Shown: one piece after another, positions 33,175 through 41,893 of the stretch
Layout: every line of letters starts with the position of its first letter
How positions within the stretch are numbered: the first letter of the stretch is position 1
Assembly: GCF_000317245.1 (NCBI RefSeq)
Contig: NZ_AJLJ01000206.1
Location: 1 to 44,076 of the forward strand
Reading direction: 5' to 3'
Length of the DNA stretch: 44,076 nt
Source of the DNA: Fischerella muscicola SAG 1427-1 = PCC 73103
GTDB lineage: Bacteria; Cyanobacteriota; Cyanobacteriia; Cyanobacteriales; Nostocaceae
Position numbers and translations under genes: made by a program
The notes under the pieces: model-generated
The model's database searches: none
Told to the model about the DNA's origin: nothing
Seen by the model: only the letters and a program-made list of their open reading frames with translations

Positions 33175-34194
33175 ATGGGCATTGCAGTTGAAAATGTCTC
33201 CAAGCACTATGAAAATTTCCGTGCTGTTGACGATGTCACTTTGGAAATAAAAACCGGCTCTCTGGTAGCGTTACTAGGGCCTTCTGGTTCCGGAAAATCC
33301 ACCTTACTACGGATGATTGCTGGGTTGGAAAAACCAGATGCAGGTCAAATTTGGTTAGTGGGCGAAAATGCTACTCATCGCAGCGTCCAGGAACGTAACA
33401 TTGGCTTTGTTTTTCAACATTACGCGCTGTTTAAACACCTGACAGTGCGAGAAAATATTGCCTTTGCAATGGAACTCCGCAAAGCTAACAAACAACGTAC
33501 TCGCCAACGAGTTGAAGAACTTTTGGAATTGGTACAGTTAAAAGGATTTGGCGATCGCTATCCTTCTCAGCTTTCCGGGGGTCAACGACAACGGGTAGCT
33601 TTAGCACGGGCGCTAGCTGTGCAACCACGCATTCTTCTATTGGATGAACCTTTTGGAGCATTAGACGCGAAAGTCCGTAAGGATTTACGCGTTTGGTTAC
33701 GTAATCTCCATTCCGAAGTCCATGTCACCACTGTATTTGTCACCCATGACCAAGAAGAAGCAATGGAAGTTGCAGACGAAATCGTGGTGATGAATCAGGG
33801 ACGAGTCGAACAAGTTGGTAGCCCATCTTACATTTATGACAACCCTGCCACACCCTTCGTCATGAGCTTTATCGGCCCAGTGAATGTTTTACCTGGTAAT
33901 GTAGGTATTGCACCCAATAGAAGTAAAGTTTCTCCTAGTGATCGAGTATTTTTACGTCCACACGATGTATTAATTGCAAGAGAAGCAAGCGACGATACTA
34001 CCTCTGTGATTGTTGACCGCATCATTCATCTCGGTTGGGAAATTCGAGCCGAGTTAGCTTTGCAATCTGGTGAAAGAATCAATGCATTCCTCAGTCGAGA
34101 ACAGTTCCGCACACTTGAGTTAGAAGAGGGTCAACGGGTTTACGTGAAACCAAAGCAAGCAAAAGTCTTTTCTGGTGCTTATGCTGTAACCTAA
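33175..34194 (+). CDS. cysA: sulfate/thiosulfate ABC transporter ATP-binding protein CysA
   Basis: A 339-residue ATPase that energises sulfate/thiosulfate import with CysT, CysW and a periplasmic binding protein. Seen: Walker [11 protein letters not shown]-loop '[14 protein letters not shown]', signature LSGGQRQR, Walker [13 protein letters not shown] and H-loop VFVTHDQEE. The C-terminal TOBE-like region (about 240-335) contains '[10 protein letters not shown]', typical of the CysA subgroup; the opening [14 protein letters not shown] also fits. The cognate permease and binding-protein genes, often adjacent, are absent here. No strong Shine-Dalgarno is visible. Downstream a nested palindrome and a HIP1-based hairpin separate it from the convergent LuxR-type gene. 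Related importers of molybdate or phosphonate are less likely alternatives. Confidence 0.88.
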   Translation: MGIAVENVSKHYENFRAVDDVTLEIKTGSLVALLGPSGSGKSTLLRMIAGLEKPDAGQIWLVGENATHRSVQERNIGFVFQHYALFKHLTVRENIAFAMELRKANKQRTRQRVEELLELVQLKGFGDRYPSQLSGGQRQRVALARALAVQPRILLLDEPFGALDAKVRKDLRVWLRNLHSEVHVTTVFVTHDQEEAMEVADEIVVMNQGRVEQVGSPSYIYDNPATPFVMSFIGPVNVLPGNVGIAPNRSKVSPSDRVFLRPHDVLIAREASDDTTSVIVDRIIHLGWEIRAELALQSGERINAFLSREQFRTLELEEGQRVYVKPKQAKVFSGAYAVT

Positions 34195-34202
34195 GATGAA
34201 TT

Positions 34203-34260
34203 GTTTGTAGTAAGGACTTTAGTCCTTAAATATTTCAGCGCTAAAGCGCTTACTACAAAC
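34203..34260. repeat. 58-bp nested palindromic element
   Basis: A 12-bp perfect outer stem, gtttgtagtaag / cttactacaaac (34203-34214, 34249-34260), encloses two hairpins: aaggact/agtcctt (34212-34218, 34221-34227) and agcgct/agcgct (34237-34242, 34245-34250). This three-way design resembles the inner part of the 19868-20030 element. Confidence 0.8.
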
Positions 34261-34270
34261 GATAAAATAG

Positions 34271-34304
34271 AGCGATCGCGTTTTGGTGTGAGGATGCGAT
34301 CGCT
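34271..34304. terminator. hairpin of two HIP1 sites between convergent genes
   Basis: agcgatcgc (34271-34279) and gcgatcgct (34296-34304) form a 9-bp stem with a 16-base loop, flanked by moderately A/T-rich sequence. It could serve as a bidirectional terminator for cysA and the convergent LuxR-type gene. Confidence 0.4.
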
Positions 34305-34391
34305 TTCTACTTACACAAAATAAAAGATTGAAAATTATAGTATTCTCAAAATTCAAAAGCCTTGGCAATTGAAAATCGCCGGGATTATTTA

Positions 34392-35063
34392 CTATAAAAT
34401 CACATCTTGTAGCTTCGCCACCATCTCCGCCCGCGCTGAAACCCCCAACTTACGAAACATCCTCTTCAACGCTTGCTTGACCGAATTTTGGGTGATAAAA
34501 AGCTTTTCCCCAATTTCCCCATTGGTTAATCCTTGGGCTACCAACTCAGCAATTTCTAACTCTCGTGGTGTTAGGCGACCAACTAGGGGAGAATTAAATG
34601 TTTTTGGTTTTGCTCTGAGAGTTGCAATTTTAGCTGATAAATGTAAACACAAAGCACTCAAATCAGCTAAATCGTTAGCATCAAAAGGAGGATGACCATC
34701 AGCACGGGCGAGGTTGAGTGTTCCTACCAAACGCCCGTCATAGACAATCGGCCCACTCATGACGTGGGCGTGATCATGGCGTGGGCAAATATCTTGCCAG
34801 TCTCCTGGTGCTAAAATCAATTGTTCATGGGCAGGTGCATGGCGTTCAACTACATAGCGCCCAATCGGATTTCCCTCTAAACAGACCTCTGGAATTTTTT
34901 GCACTTCAATATTTTCTGCGGTAGACAGGTCATCAGAGAGATATAGACCCCAACGTTCGACACCAAAATGCTTGCCGACAGTGTTCTTGACAGCAAGTTG
35001 CAGTTCTTGTTCATTATTAGCTTTAGCGATCGCATCAAGTAAACTGTGGAGAGAACTAACCAT
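34392..35063 (-). CDS. LuxR-type transcriptional regulator with GAF-like sensor domain
   Basis: A 223-residue regulator. The N-terminal 150 residues look like a GAF domain (FGVERWGLYLSDD, 'GPIVYDGRLVGTLNLARADG'), likely binding a small molecule or cofactor. Residues about 160-220 are a LuxR/GerE helix-turn-helix ('LTPRELEIAELVAQGLTNGE', 'NSVKQALKRMFRKLG'). No receiver domain is present, so it is not a classical response regulator. A cluster of Cys and His (CPRHDHAH) in the GAF domain might bind metal or haem, an inference only. It is divergent from the DUF3386 gene, which is a natural candidate target. Confidence 0.85.
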   Translation of the reverse strand: MVSSLHSLLDAIAKANNEQELQLAVKNTVGKHFGVERWGLYLSDDLSTAENIEVQKIPEVCLEGNPIGRYVVERHAPAHEQLILAPGDWQDICPRHDHAHVMSGPIVYDGRLVGTLNLARADGHPPFDANDLADLSALCLHLSAKIATLRAKPKTFNSPLVGRLTPRELEIAELVAQGLTNGEIGEKLFITQNSVKQALKRMFRKLGVSARAEMVAKLQDVIL

Positions 35064-35170
35064 AGAGTGTACCCACTTGGGGACTAGGCGGTCTTGAGAA
35101 TTACTTCTATGCTAACTAATAGCAGCAAGGCTAAAAAACTAACATAATCTAACAAATATAGGAGAAACCA

Positions 35171-35827
35171 GTGACTGCGACACAAGTATCTGCTCAAGAA
35201 CTCTTCCGGGCTGCCTACGAAAACCGATACACTTGGGATAAAAATTTTCCTGGCTACACCGCAGATATTACTTACAAACAAAATGATCAGGTGTTTACAG
35301 GTAAAATTCAGGTTAGCCCTAATCTCAAAGCGGAAGTATTTGATGTAGAAGATGAGCAAGCCAAACAGGCGATTAATAACCAAGCTTGGGAAATAGCTGT
35401 TCATCGTGTCCGTCGCACCTTTGAAGAAACCCACGGTGCAAATACTTTTAGCTATGGTGACACTGATGAAACAGGCGCGGTTGAAATTATAGTTGCTGGT
35501 AAGTCAGCAGGTGATAAATACAAAGTCCGCAATAACATAGTTAGCCTAGTTCACCGCCATATCCACGGTGTTGTAGTCACAATTAACACCTTTAGTGTTC
35601 ATGAAACTGGGGAAGGCTACTTATCTCACACCTATGATTCCGTATACCACGACCCGCAAACAGGTGAACAAAAAGGTGGTAGAAGTGAATTTGACGATCA
35701 ATACGAAAAGGTTGGCAATTACTTTATTATGAATCGTCGGTTTATCAGCACCGATACCAAAAACCAACCCTCAACTCAAGAATTTATTTTTTCTAACATT
35801 CAGTTGTTAGAACCTGTCGCGGGTTAA
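35171..35827 (+). CDS. DUF3386 domain-containing protein
   Basis: A 218-residue soluble protein filled end to end by DUF3386, a family I know from cyanobacteria and plant chloroplasts without a settled function. Conserved features are 'LFRAAYENRYTWD..FPGY', 'VHRVRRTFEETHGANTFSYG' and 'RRFISTD'. It has many His residues (VHRHIHG) and no signal peptide. The start is GTG at 35171, with AGGAG 7 bases upstream. It is divergent from the GAF-LuxR regulator gene with a 107-base spacer, so joint regulation is plausible. The 180 bases downstream show no clear terminator. Confidence 0.85.
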   Translation: MTATQVSAQELFRAAYENRYTWDKNFPGYTADITYKQNDQVFTGKIQVSPNLKAEVFDVEDEQAKQAINNQAWEIAVHRVRRTFEETHGANTFSYGDTDETGAVEIIVAGKSAGDKYKVRNNIVSLVHRHIHGVVVTINTFSVHETGEGYLSHTYDSVYHDPQTGEQKGGRSEFDDQYEKVGNYFIMNRRFISTDTKNQPSTQEFIFSNIQLLEPVAG

Positions 35828-36007
35828 GCCATTTTATGAGTTTTCCATTCCCTTTTAACAACTGATGTATATAAGGGAAATAATGGTGGATAGTGTTACA
35901 TGTTGAAAAGCCAAAAACAAAACTTTTGCAAGAAGGGTTTTATAGGTAAATCAACACGTCCATAACACTATCTTCCAGTATTCTTTATGTCTAGTGGTCT
36001 ATCTAAA

Positions 36008-36913
36008 TTATGGTATCGTTTCATAATTATGCAAGGTAAATTTTACTTCTAATAATAATCTATCTCTTTGAATAGGAATAGTTCCCTTATGAAAACCAAA
36101 TGGATCTTCTACAAATCCAACCCCTGCTTGTTCGCAAATAGTGAGAACATTTTCCGAACCATAATAGCTAATAATATCGTTGTCATCTGTTTCTCTAAGT
36201 AAGGAAAACTGATGGTTAAGCTTTTTTCTCTTATGGCTACTTTTAACAAAGACATGAGGACCACTATATATATCAACATTTGTTAAATAAAACATAAATT
36301 TTAAGCACCAATAATCTTCCAAATCATAATGGAAGTTAAAAAAGCCCTTTGCACGCTCCTCCACTTCTTTTTCTTGAGGAAATGTCCACCAAATTTTACT
36401 TATTACATTTACAGGTTTTTTTTCAAAATATTTAGTAGCAATTGACCATAATTTTGGATCATTTTCCAGTTTTTTAACAGCAGGGCAAAGTGCAGCAATA
36501 TCGAAATTATAACCAGTTATAAATTCTTTTCCTTGTTTCTTTTCTTCTTTTTGTTTGTCAATCAGTTTAAAACTGAATTGTAAGTTAGCATTACCGAAGT
36601 AAGTTATTTTTTTAGAACAGTCTATTATTTCCTTTAAGATATTTTCAGGCAATTTAATACCCAAATATATACCATCTTTTTTGAGGGTATCAACAATATA
36701 GTTTACTTCAATATCTTCAAAAACAGAATTACCTTGATATTTTAGAAGCGTTTTTTCTTTTAAAATGAATTGTATAAAGTAACGTACAAAATGAATTCGG
36801 CTAAAGCAAAACATAAAAATATAATCAGGCTTTTTAATAGCTAAATCTAAAAAATCTAAAAGCCTGCGTTGCAATTTTAACAATAGTTTCTGAGAAAGAC
36901 TTATTGTTGTCAT
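36008..36913 (-). CDS. phytanoyl-CoA dioxygenase-like (Fe(II)/2-oxoglutarate) protein
   Basis: A 301-residue protein whose C-terminal half resembles PhyH-type Fe(II)/2-oxoglutarate oxygenases. The facial triad would be H195 and D197 (NFHYDLED) with H275 (GFHKGTIP), and R283 or R285 (IQRDRLLLEV) would bind 2-oxoglutarate. 'LTNVDIYSGPHVFVKSSHK' matches the family strand after the first His. The N-terminal 100 residues are helical, Lys-rich and unassigned. Substrate unknown. The gene is more AT-rich than most of the window and lacks HIP1 sites, which suggests recent acquisition. It follows a methyltransferase gene on the same strand, 650 bases away across a repeat element, so shared transcription is doubtful. 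Confidence 0.62.
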   Translation of the reverse strand: MTTISLSQKLLLKLQRRLLDFLDLAIKKPDYIFMFCFSRIHFVRYFIQFILKEKTLLKYQGNSVFEDIEVNYIVDTLKKDGIYLGIKLPENILKEIIDCSKKITYFGNANLQFSFKLIDKQKEEKKQGKEFITGYNFDIAALCPAVKKLENDPKLWSIATKYFEKKPVNVISKIWWTFPQEKEVEERAKGFFNFHYDLEDYWCLKFMFYLTNVDIYSGPHVFVKSSHKRKKLNHQFSLLRETDDNDIISYYGSENVLTICEQAGVGFVEDPFGFHKGTIPIQRDRLLLEVKFTLHNYETIP

Positions 36914-37078
36914 ATTGCCTCTTTTATTCTCAGTGTTTTGAATTTATAGCAATCCTAAAGAGTTTTTGAAAAAGCATTATGTATTAATACATTTACAAAA
37001 TCTCAAACCGTTGGCTCATAACAATTTAAAAATGAATATACAATAAACACATAAGAGATTTATAAGAGATTTATAAGA

Positions 37079-37207
37079 CAATACGGTTCAGTTAAGGATT
37101 TTTAGTACAAAAAATTGACTTGTAGAGACGCGCCTTAGCGAAGCCATGCGCTATAGCGCTATTGGCGCGTCTCTACAAGAGATTATGGTCTTATCTGAAC
37201 CGTATTG
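37079..37207. mobile_element. 129-bp MITE-like element with nested palindromes and flanking direct repeats
   Basis: 13-bp terminal inverted repeats caatacggttcag / ctgaaccgtattg bound the element. A 10-bp direct repeat, atttataaga, lies immediately outside both ends (37069-37078 and 37208-37217), as expected for a target-site duplication. Inside is a 16-bp inverted repeat, cttgtagagacgcgcc / ggcgcgtctctacaag (37119-37134, 37164-37179), around the palindrome gcgctatagcgc (37148-37159). The first 39 bases recur inverted at 20311-20349. The left flank has 11-bp tandem units ataagagattt. No transposase is encoded. The remaining spacer 36914-37567 has no gene. Confidence 0.75.
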
Positions 37208-37567
37208 ATTTATAAGAGATATGTAATAAGCTAAAATACATCTAACTTGCATATTTTAAAATTTAATAAAAATCATTAAACCCTTTGGAGTTTAACTCTG
37301 TGCTCTGCTGCGTTTGATGCGGTTTAAAATGCAAATTAGATGCAGAATAGCTTATCATTACCAATAGACTGATTTCCAAGACACTAATTGTTGATTATGA
37401 AGCTCAACATTATTGAGGTATGTGCTATTTGCAGACATCTACTGATGGATTATGTTTGCTTTTCTGTAACCGAAAAGCAGTATGGTCTACGCCTGTCCTG
37501 ACTTCGAGTCAAAAGTTTATTTTCCTCGTGCTTGTAATTGTTATCTGCAAGCATTAAAGAGATAATG

Positions 37568-38263
37568 TTACAAACTTGTCATTGCTTGAATTAATTCATC
37601 AGATAAATCAACTTTAACTTCTTGACATTTTTTGAATAAAACACCAGCCAGGAAGTAATAATTGCCAGAATAAAAGGCCATTTTATTATTGCGTAATTCT
37701 TCGATGTGCTTTTTAACCTTGGGTTCAGAGCTATAATAGCCAAATTGCAAGGGTAAAATCAGAAAACTACTCACACAATAACCATTTGCTTTGGCATGGT
37801 CTACTGTACTTTTGGGATTGGAAAAGCTAGAAATTAAAAGTACAACATTTTCATAGTCAAGTGACAAAAGTTCATTAGTAACTGTGGCTCCATCTATACC
37901 CCCAAATAACAGTGGCATGTAAATATCATTATCTGGTGCAGGAATATAAGGTGGATTGGCAACTAAATACTCTGCTTTTGGCTGAGAAGATTCAAAAAAA
38001 GATGAGTTGTGAATTACGTATTTATGAGCCAGATTATATTCGTCAATTGTTGAATTTGCAACTTTCCAAGCAGAGGTATTTAATTCAAAACCTTGGATCA
38101 TACCATCAAATTTATTTCTCAATAGAGAATTGATGACTGGACTACCATCTCCTGAGCCAAACTCAACTATACATTCAGATTTTTTGCAATTTCTGAGAGC
38201 AAAGTTTTCTAAACAATTAGAATAGAAGTGAGATTCTTCTGGGCAAAAAAATATGTCTTTCAT
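37568..38263 (-). CDS. SAM-dependent methyltransferase with NPPY motif
   Basis: A 231-residue class I methyltransferase. Motif I is VEFGSGDGSP at about residues 33-42, the acidic residue after beta-2 is in 'GFELN', and motif IV is NPPY at 103-106 (LVANPPYIPAP). NPPY is typical of enzymes acting on amide or ring nitrogen, such as PrmC/HemK, TrmN6-like or adenine-N6 methyltransferases; there is no target-recognition domain for DNA. Its substrate is unknown. The gene is AT-rich like the dioxygenase-like gene beyond it. The diiron-type gene lies 120 bases upstream on the same strand and may be co-transcribed. Confidence 0.75.
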   Translation of the reverse strand: MKDIFFCPEESHFYSNCLENFALRNCKKSECIVEFGSGDGSPVINSLLRNKFDGMIQGFELNTSAWKVANSTIDEYNLAHKYVIHNSSFFESSQPKAEYLVANPPYIPAPDNDIYMPLLFGGIDGATVTNELLSLDYENVVLLISSFSNPKSTVDHAKANGYCVSSFLILPLQFGYYSSEPKVKKHIEELRNNKMAFYSGNYYFLAGVLFKKCQEVKVDLSDELIQAMTSL

Positions 38264-38383
38264 TGGTTTATAAGATTAGGGAAAATAGAATATTTGTAGG
38301 TAAGGCATATGCTTTACCTACTTGGTTGCAAAGTGTAAATAAAAGTATTAAGCGTCTTGCAGAGATGAATTTTAAGAATCGGT

Positions 38384-39481
38384 TTATTCTGCTTGACGTA
38401 TAGCTTGCACCACAGCTTTAGCAGCGCGATCGCTCATGATTTTTTCTTGGTCGTACCCCAAAACTATTTCCCACGCCAAATCAGGGTACATATCTGCTAA
38501 AGGTAAAGCCACATCATCTAACATCCAACGACCATGACGTTCATCCTCACGGATATGCAACTCCCAATAACCCATTGCTGCATCCGATAATCCCAGTCGT
38601 TGCGCTGCTGCAAGATAATTTCTGTAAGCCGCAGGGCCAGCCACTTCAAAGTATGTTAACCCACCACCGTAACGCAAATAATGACGCTTGCATTCTGTCA
38701 TCAAAAAGTTGTGGTTGGCACAAGCTAATACTTGCCAAGGTACTAAGTCAAAATATCCTTCTGGTTCGGTGTTCATGCCGAACTCGTTCAGCATTTGAGC
38801 AAAAAATGTCGAATGCTTGCGAGAGAAGCGACCATTGCCGTATTCTTCTAGTAGTACCCGTATAAGTGTACATTGGACTTCATTGGCTGTACCACCAAGA
38901 ATTCGGGAAAGACGACTACCTTCAACTAAGCCATCAAATGAAGCAATAGCTAGCAAATAACGATAACCAGCCTCACTCATTTGTTCACGCAGATAACGGC
39001 GTTCTGGAGATAGCGGTGGATCTAAATCTTCAGCAGCACGGTCTATGAGTGCTTGTTTGACATCCAATTTTTGCAATTTTACAACGTCGATTTGGTCGAG
39101 TTCCCATTTTTGCCAAGCAGTCTCTATTTGATTCCGTACCTGAGATAAATAGAGCGATCGCTCATTCGTATAGTGCTGTAAATCGTCATACCAAAATAAA
39201 TTTAGGCGATTTATTCGGTAAAGTATACGCTGGAGAAAGCAATGATCCGCATCATCACCAGTATCATTTTGGTAAGCAGCGTTAATTGCTACAAAAAGTG
39301 CATGTTCAAATTCACTTCTCAGTGCAGGTTCTTTCTCCAGTGTTTTGTCTAAATTATCTATTGCCAGCAATTCTATAAATTGTTGTTCAGCAGATTGATA
39401 ATTAGTAGCTTTTGTTACTCCTATAAATTCGTTTTCTCCCACTGCAAAAGTGGGAGGAAATTCAACTAACTTGCTTTGCAT
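38384..39481 (-). CDS. haem-oxygenase-like diiron (iron-containing redox enzyme family) protein
   Basis: A 365-residue helical protein. Its C-terminal 200 residues match the haem-oxygenase-2-like/HDO superfamily, which includes non-haem diiron oxidases and oxygenases. Likely metal ligands are in 'LLEEYGNGRFSRKH' and 'YWELHIREDERHGRWMLDD'. The 'VEGSRLSRILGGT' segment is also conserved in the cyanobacterial relatives I know. The N-terminal 150 residues are a less conserved helical extension. The reaction is unknown; family members cleave or hydroxylate amino acids or fatty acids. No Shine-Dalgarno is strong. Codon use and HIP1 sites look native, unlike the two AT-rich genes downstream. Confidence 0.75.
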   Translation of the reverse strand: MQSKLVEFPPTFAVGENEFIGVTKATNYQSAEQQFIELLAIDNLDKTLEKEPALRSEFEHALFVAINAAYQNDTGDDADHCFLQRILYRINRLNLFWYDDLQHYTNERSLYLSQVRNQIETAWQKWELDQIDVVKLQKLDVKQALIDRAAEDLDPPLSPERRYLREQMSEAGYRYLLAIASFDGLVEGSRLSRILGGTANEVQCTLIRVLLEEYGNGRFSRKHSTFFAQMLNEFGMNTEPEGYFDLVPWQVLACANHNFLMTECKRHYLRYGGGLTYFEVAGPAAYRNYLAAAQRLGLSDAAMGYWELHIREDERHGRWMLDDVALPLADMYPDLAWEIVLGYDQEKIMSDRAAKAVVQAIRQAE

Positions 39482-39654
39482 AGATAATTTAATTGCTTTG
39501 CAATCAGTGTTAATGACTTACATTTCATATACACTTAGGTTCTCATTTAGTAGTTTTCTCTACCTCTTTCCACAGTTATAAAGAAAATATTAAATAATAG
39601 TTCAAATATACTACGCAAGAGGGAGATGGGAAATATGGGAAAGGGGACAAGGGG

Positions 39655-39835
39655 AGCCAGTGCGCCCTTGGAGGTTTCCGTAGACGCGCTTTGCGCGGCT
39701 TCCCGCAGGGTACCAGCGCGTTGCGGGGGTTTCCGTAGACGCGCTTTGCGCGGCTTCCCGCAGGGTACCAGCGCGTTGCGGAGGTTCCCTCCGTTGTAGC
39801 ACGTGGCGTTTCGTTGTAGCACCTGGCGTGGACAA
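39655..39835. repeat. composite dispersed repeat, inverted relative to 6340-6500
   Basis: It contains two near-identical units of about 62 bp with gtagacgcgctttgcgcggc and 'ttcccgcagggtaccagcgc', then 'ggttccctccgttgtagcac' and a second 'ttgtagcacctggcg'. This is the reverse complement of the repeat after cheR, with the inner unit duplicated. Frames open here on the - strand are repeat artefacts. Confidence 0.8.
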
Positions 39836-39848
39836 GGGAGAATAACCA

Positions 39849-39899
39849 ATGACAAATGACTAATGACAAATGACTAATGACAAATGACTATTGACTATT
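39849..39899. repeat. tandem 'tgacaaatgactaa' repeat overlapping the ftsI stop
   Basis: About three 14-bp units of tgacaaatgactaa, then two 'tgactat' heptamers. The repeat runs into the stop codon of the leftward ftsI gene at 39895-39897. Confidence 0.75.
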
Positions 39900-41721
39900 G
39901 TCTAATTGCTTGACTTGGTGGAATCTGTTCAATGGTAATTAATGCTTCCATGACTGCTTTTGCTATAGGTGCAGCGACAGTACTACCATATGTATTGGCA
40001 CCTCTTGGTTCATCTACTAGAGCTAGTACTACATATCTAGGTGCTTCTACTGGCATTATACCTAAAAAGCTAGTAACATATGCACCACTTACATAACCTC
40101 CAGAGCGACCTGCTATTTGGGCTGTGCCAGTTTTGCCTGCGATCCGATAACCTGGTATTCGTGAGAGTTTTCCACTTCCTTCATCCACAACTGTTTCCAT
40201 CATTTCTACTACTTGTTGGGTGGTGATGGCTGAAAAAATTTGTCGTGGTTCGGGTATTGTTGGTGTATAATGCAATTGTTTTTTACTATCGACCAAACCC
40301 TTAATTACATGCGGTGTAACTAGTTTTCCACCATTAGCTAAGGCTCCCTGCATTTGTACCAGTTGCAATGGTGTTAGGGAAAAGCCTTGACCAAAGGAAG
40401 TCGTTGCTGGTTCAATGGGTGAAGCGATAAATTTTTCTTGACTTTTGAGCTGACTAGCTACGATAAAAGGCAAATCTGTAGACACAGCTTGTCCTAATCC
40501 GAGTTTTTCTAACCAACCGTAGTAGACAGAAGGCTGCAAACGTTGGATAATTTGCACCATGCCGATGTTACTAGAATGTTGCAGAATCTGGGCGATATTA
40601 ATACGTCCGTAGCTTTTGTTCTCGGCATTTTTGATCGTGCGATCGCCTACTTGAATAGAACCCGAATCATTAAAAGTATCGTTGGCTGTAATTACACCAT
40701 TTTCTAGAGCGATCGCGACGTTAAGGGGCTTAAAAGTAGAACCTGGTTCATATAGATCAGCTACAGTCCAGTTTTTGAACAGTGAAATATCAGCTTTAGA
40801 ATACTCATTCGGATTGTAGGTAGGTAAAGAAGCTAATGCGAGTAAGGAACCATCCCAAGCATCCATGACAATTACCGCCCCACGTTTAGCACTGTATTTA
40901 TCCATCTGTTCTTTGAGTGCAGTACGAGCGATTCGTTGCAAGCGGCTATCAATTGTCAGTTGTAATTGTAGATCGTCAGAATGAGGAAATCCATCTGGTG
41001 CATAATCTGGCATCAACGAACCGTTACCAGTCCGACTTAAGCGCACTGCTTGAACGGAACGTTCTAATAATTTTTCCTGACTATATTCCACCCCTGCCTG
41101 ACCTCGACGATCAAGATTAACATAGCCGACTACTTCTGCAACTAAATCTTGTTGTGGATAAAATCGAGAGTATTTTTGAATCAGCTCTAAACCATTAAGG
41201 CGCAATCCAAAAATCTGATTGGCAATTTCTTCAGGCATTGCTGATGTCAGCAAAATACCACTTTTTTTACTGTCAAATTTATTTTTTAATTCAGTAACAT
41301 CTTTATCTAATATGGGGGCTAGCAGTTCTGCAATTTTTTGATTGGATTTACTAAATAGTTTGGGATGAGCGTAGACAGTATACACTGGCCGATCTATAGC
41401 CAGTACAGTTCGATTACGGTCTATGACTTGGCGACGAGGTACAAAAGGTCGCAAATTGACCATTTGTTGATTTTGCGCTTTCTCCTTGAGCTTAGGCCCT
41501 TGTGCAATTTGCAAATTATACAATTTCAGACCCAGCCCCAATCCAGCAACAATTAATACAGCCCAAACAATTAGCAGTCGGGATTTAATATTGGGTGTTT
41601 GCGGTTGGTTATTAAAGGTAAACGAAGATAGAAATCTTCGTCTTGTTCTCTGACGTCCTTGCTTTTGTGCTTCTGTCTTTGGAGGATTTCTGAATCTTCT
41701 TCCACTTGGTGATTTTTGCAT
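39895..41721 (-). CDS. ftsI: septal peptidoglycan transpeptidase FtsI (class B PBP)
   Basis: A 608-residue bitopic class B penicillin-binding protein that cross-links septal peptidoglycan. It has a basic N-terminal tail (1-45) and one transmembrane helix at about 48-68 ('IVWAVLIVAGLGLGL'). The pedestal domain includes 'RRQVIDRNRTVLA'. The transpeptidase domain carries the active-site S328 in STFK, the SSN motif ('QHSSNIGMVQ') and KTGT (AGKTGTAQIAG). The length is typical for cyanobacteria. PBP2/MrdA of the elongation system is the alternative, but domain layout and the FtsL-like gene upstream favour FtsI. The stop overlaps a tandem repeat. Confidence 0.9.
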   Translation of the reverse strand: MQKSPSGRRFRNPPKTEAQKQGRQRTRRRFLSSFTFNNQPQTPNIKSRLLIVWAVLIVAGLGLGLKLYNLQIAQGPKLKEKAQNQQMVNLRPFVPRRQVIDRNRTVLAIDRPVYTVYAHPKLFSKSNQKIAELLAPILDKDVTELKNKFDSKKSGILLTSAMPEEIANQIFGLRLNGLELIQKYSRFYPQQDLVAEVVGYVNLDRRGQAGVEYSQEKLLERSVQAVRLSRTGNGSLMPDYAPDGFPHSDDLQLQLTIDSRLQRIARTALKEQMDKYSAKRGAVIVMDAWDGSLLALASLPTYNPNEYSKADISLFKNWTVADLYEPGSTFKPLNVAIALENGVITANDTFNDSGSIQVGDRTIKNAENKSYGRINIAQILQHSSNIGMVQIIQRLQPSVYYGWLEKLGLGQAVSTDLPFIVASQLKSQEKFIASPIEPATTSFGQGFSLTPLQLVQMQGALANGGKLVTPHVIKGLVDSKKQLHYTPTIPEPRQIFSAITTQQVVEMMETVVDEGSGKLSRIPGYRIAGKTGTAQIAGRSGGYVSGAYVTSFLGIMPVEAPRYVVLALVDEPRGANTYGSTVAAPIAKAVMEALITIEQIPPSQAIRQ

Positions 41722-41893
41722 AATTATTGTTGGTTGTTGATTGTTGATGAGTCCACTCTCCTAGAAAGGCGGTTCCCATCACGCAAATGCATAGATGCGT
41801 AGCGGCTTGGTGTAGGTAGCGGCTTCTCATAAGAGTAGGGTTGTTGGTTGTTTTACCTACTAACTACCAACCAGCAAGCAATAACAATTGAAT

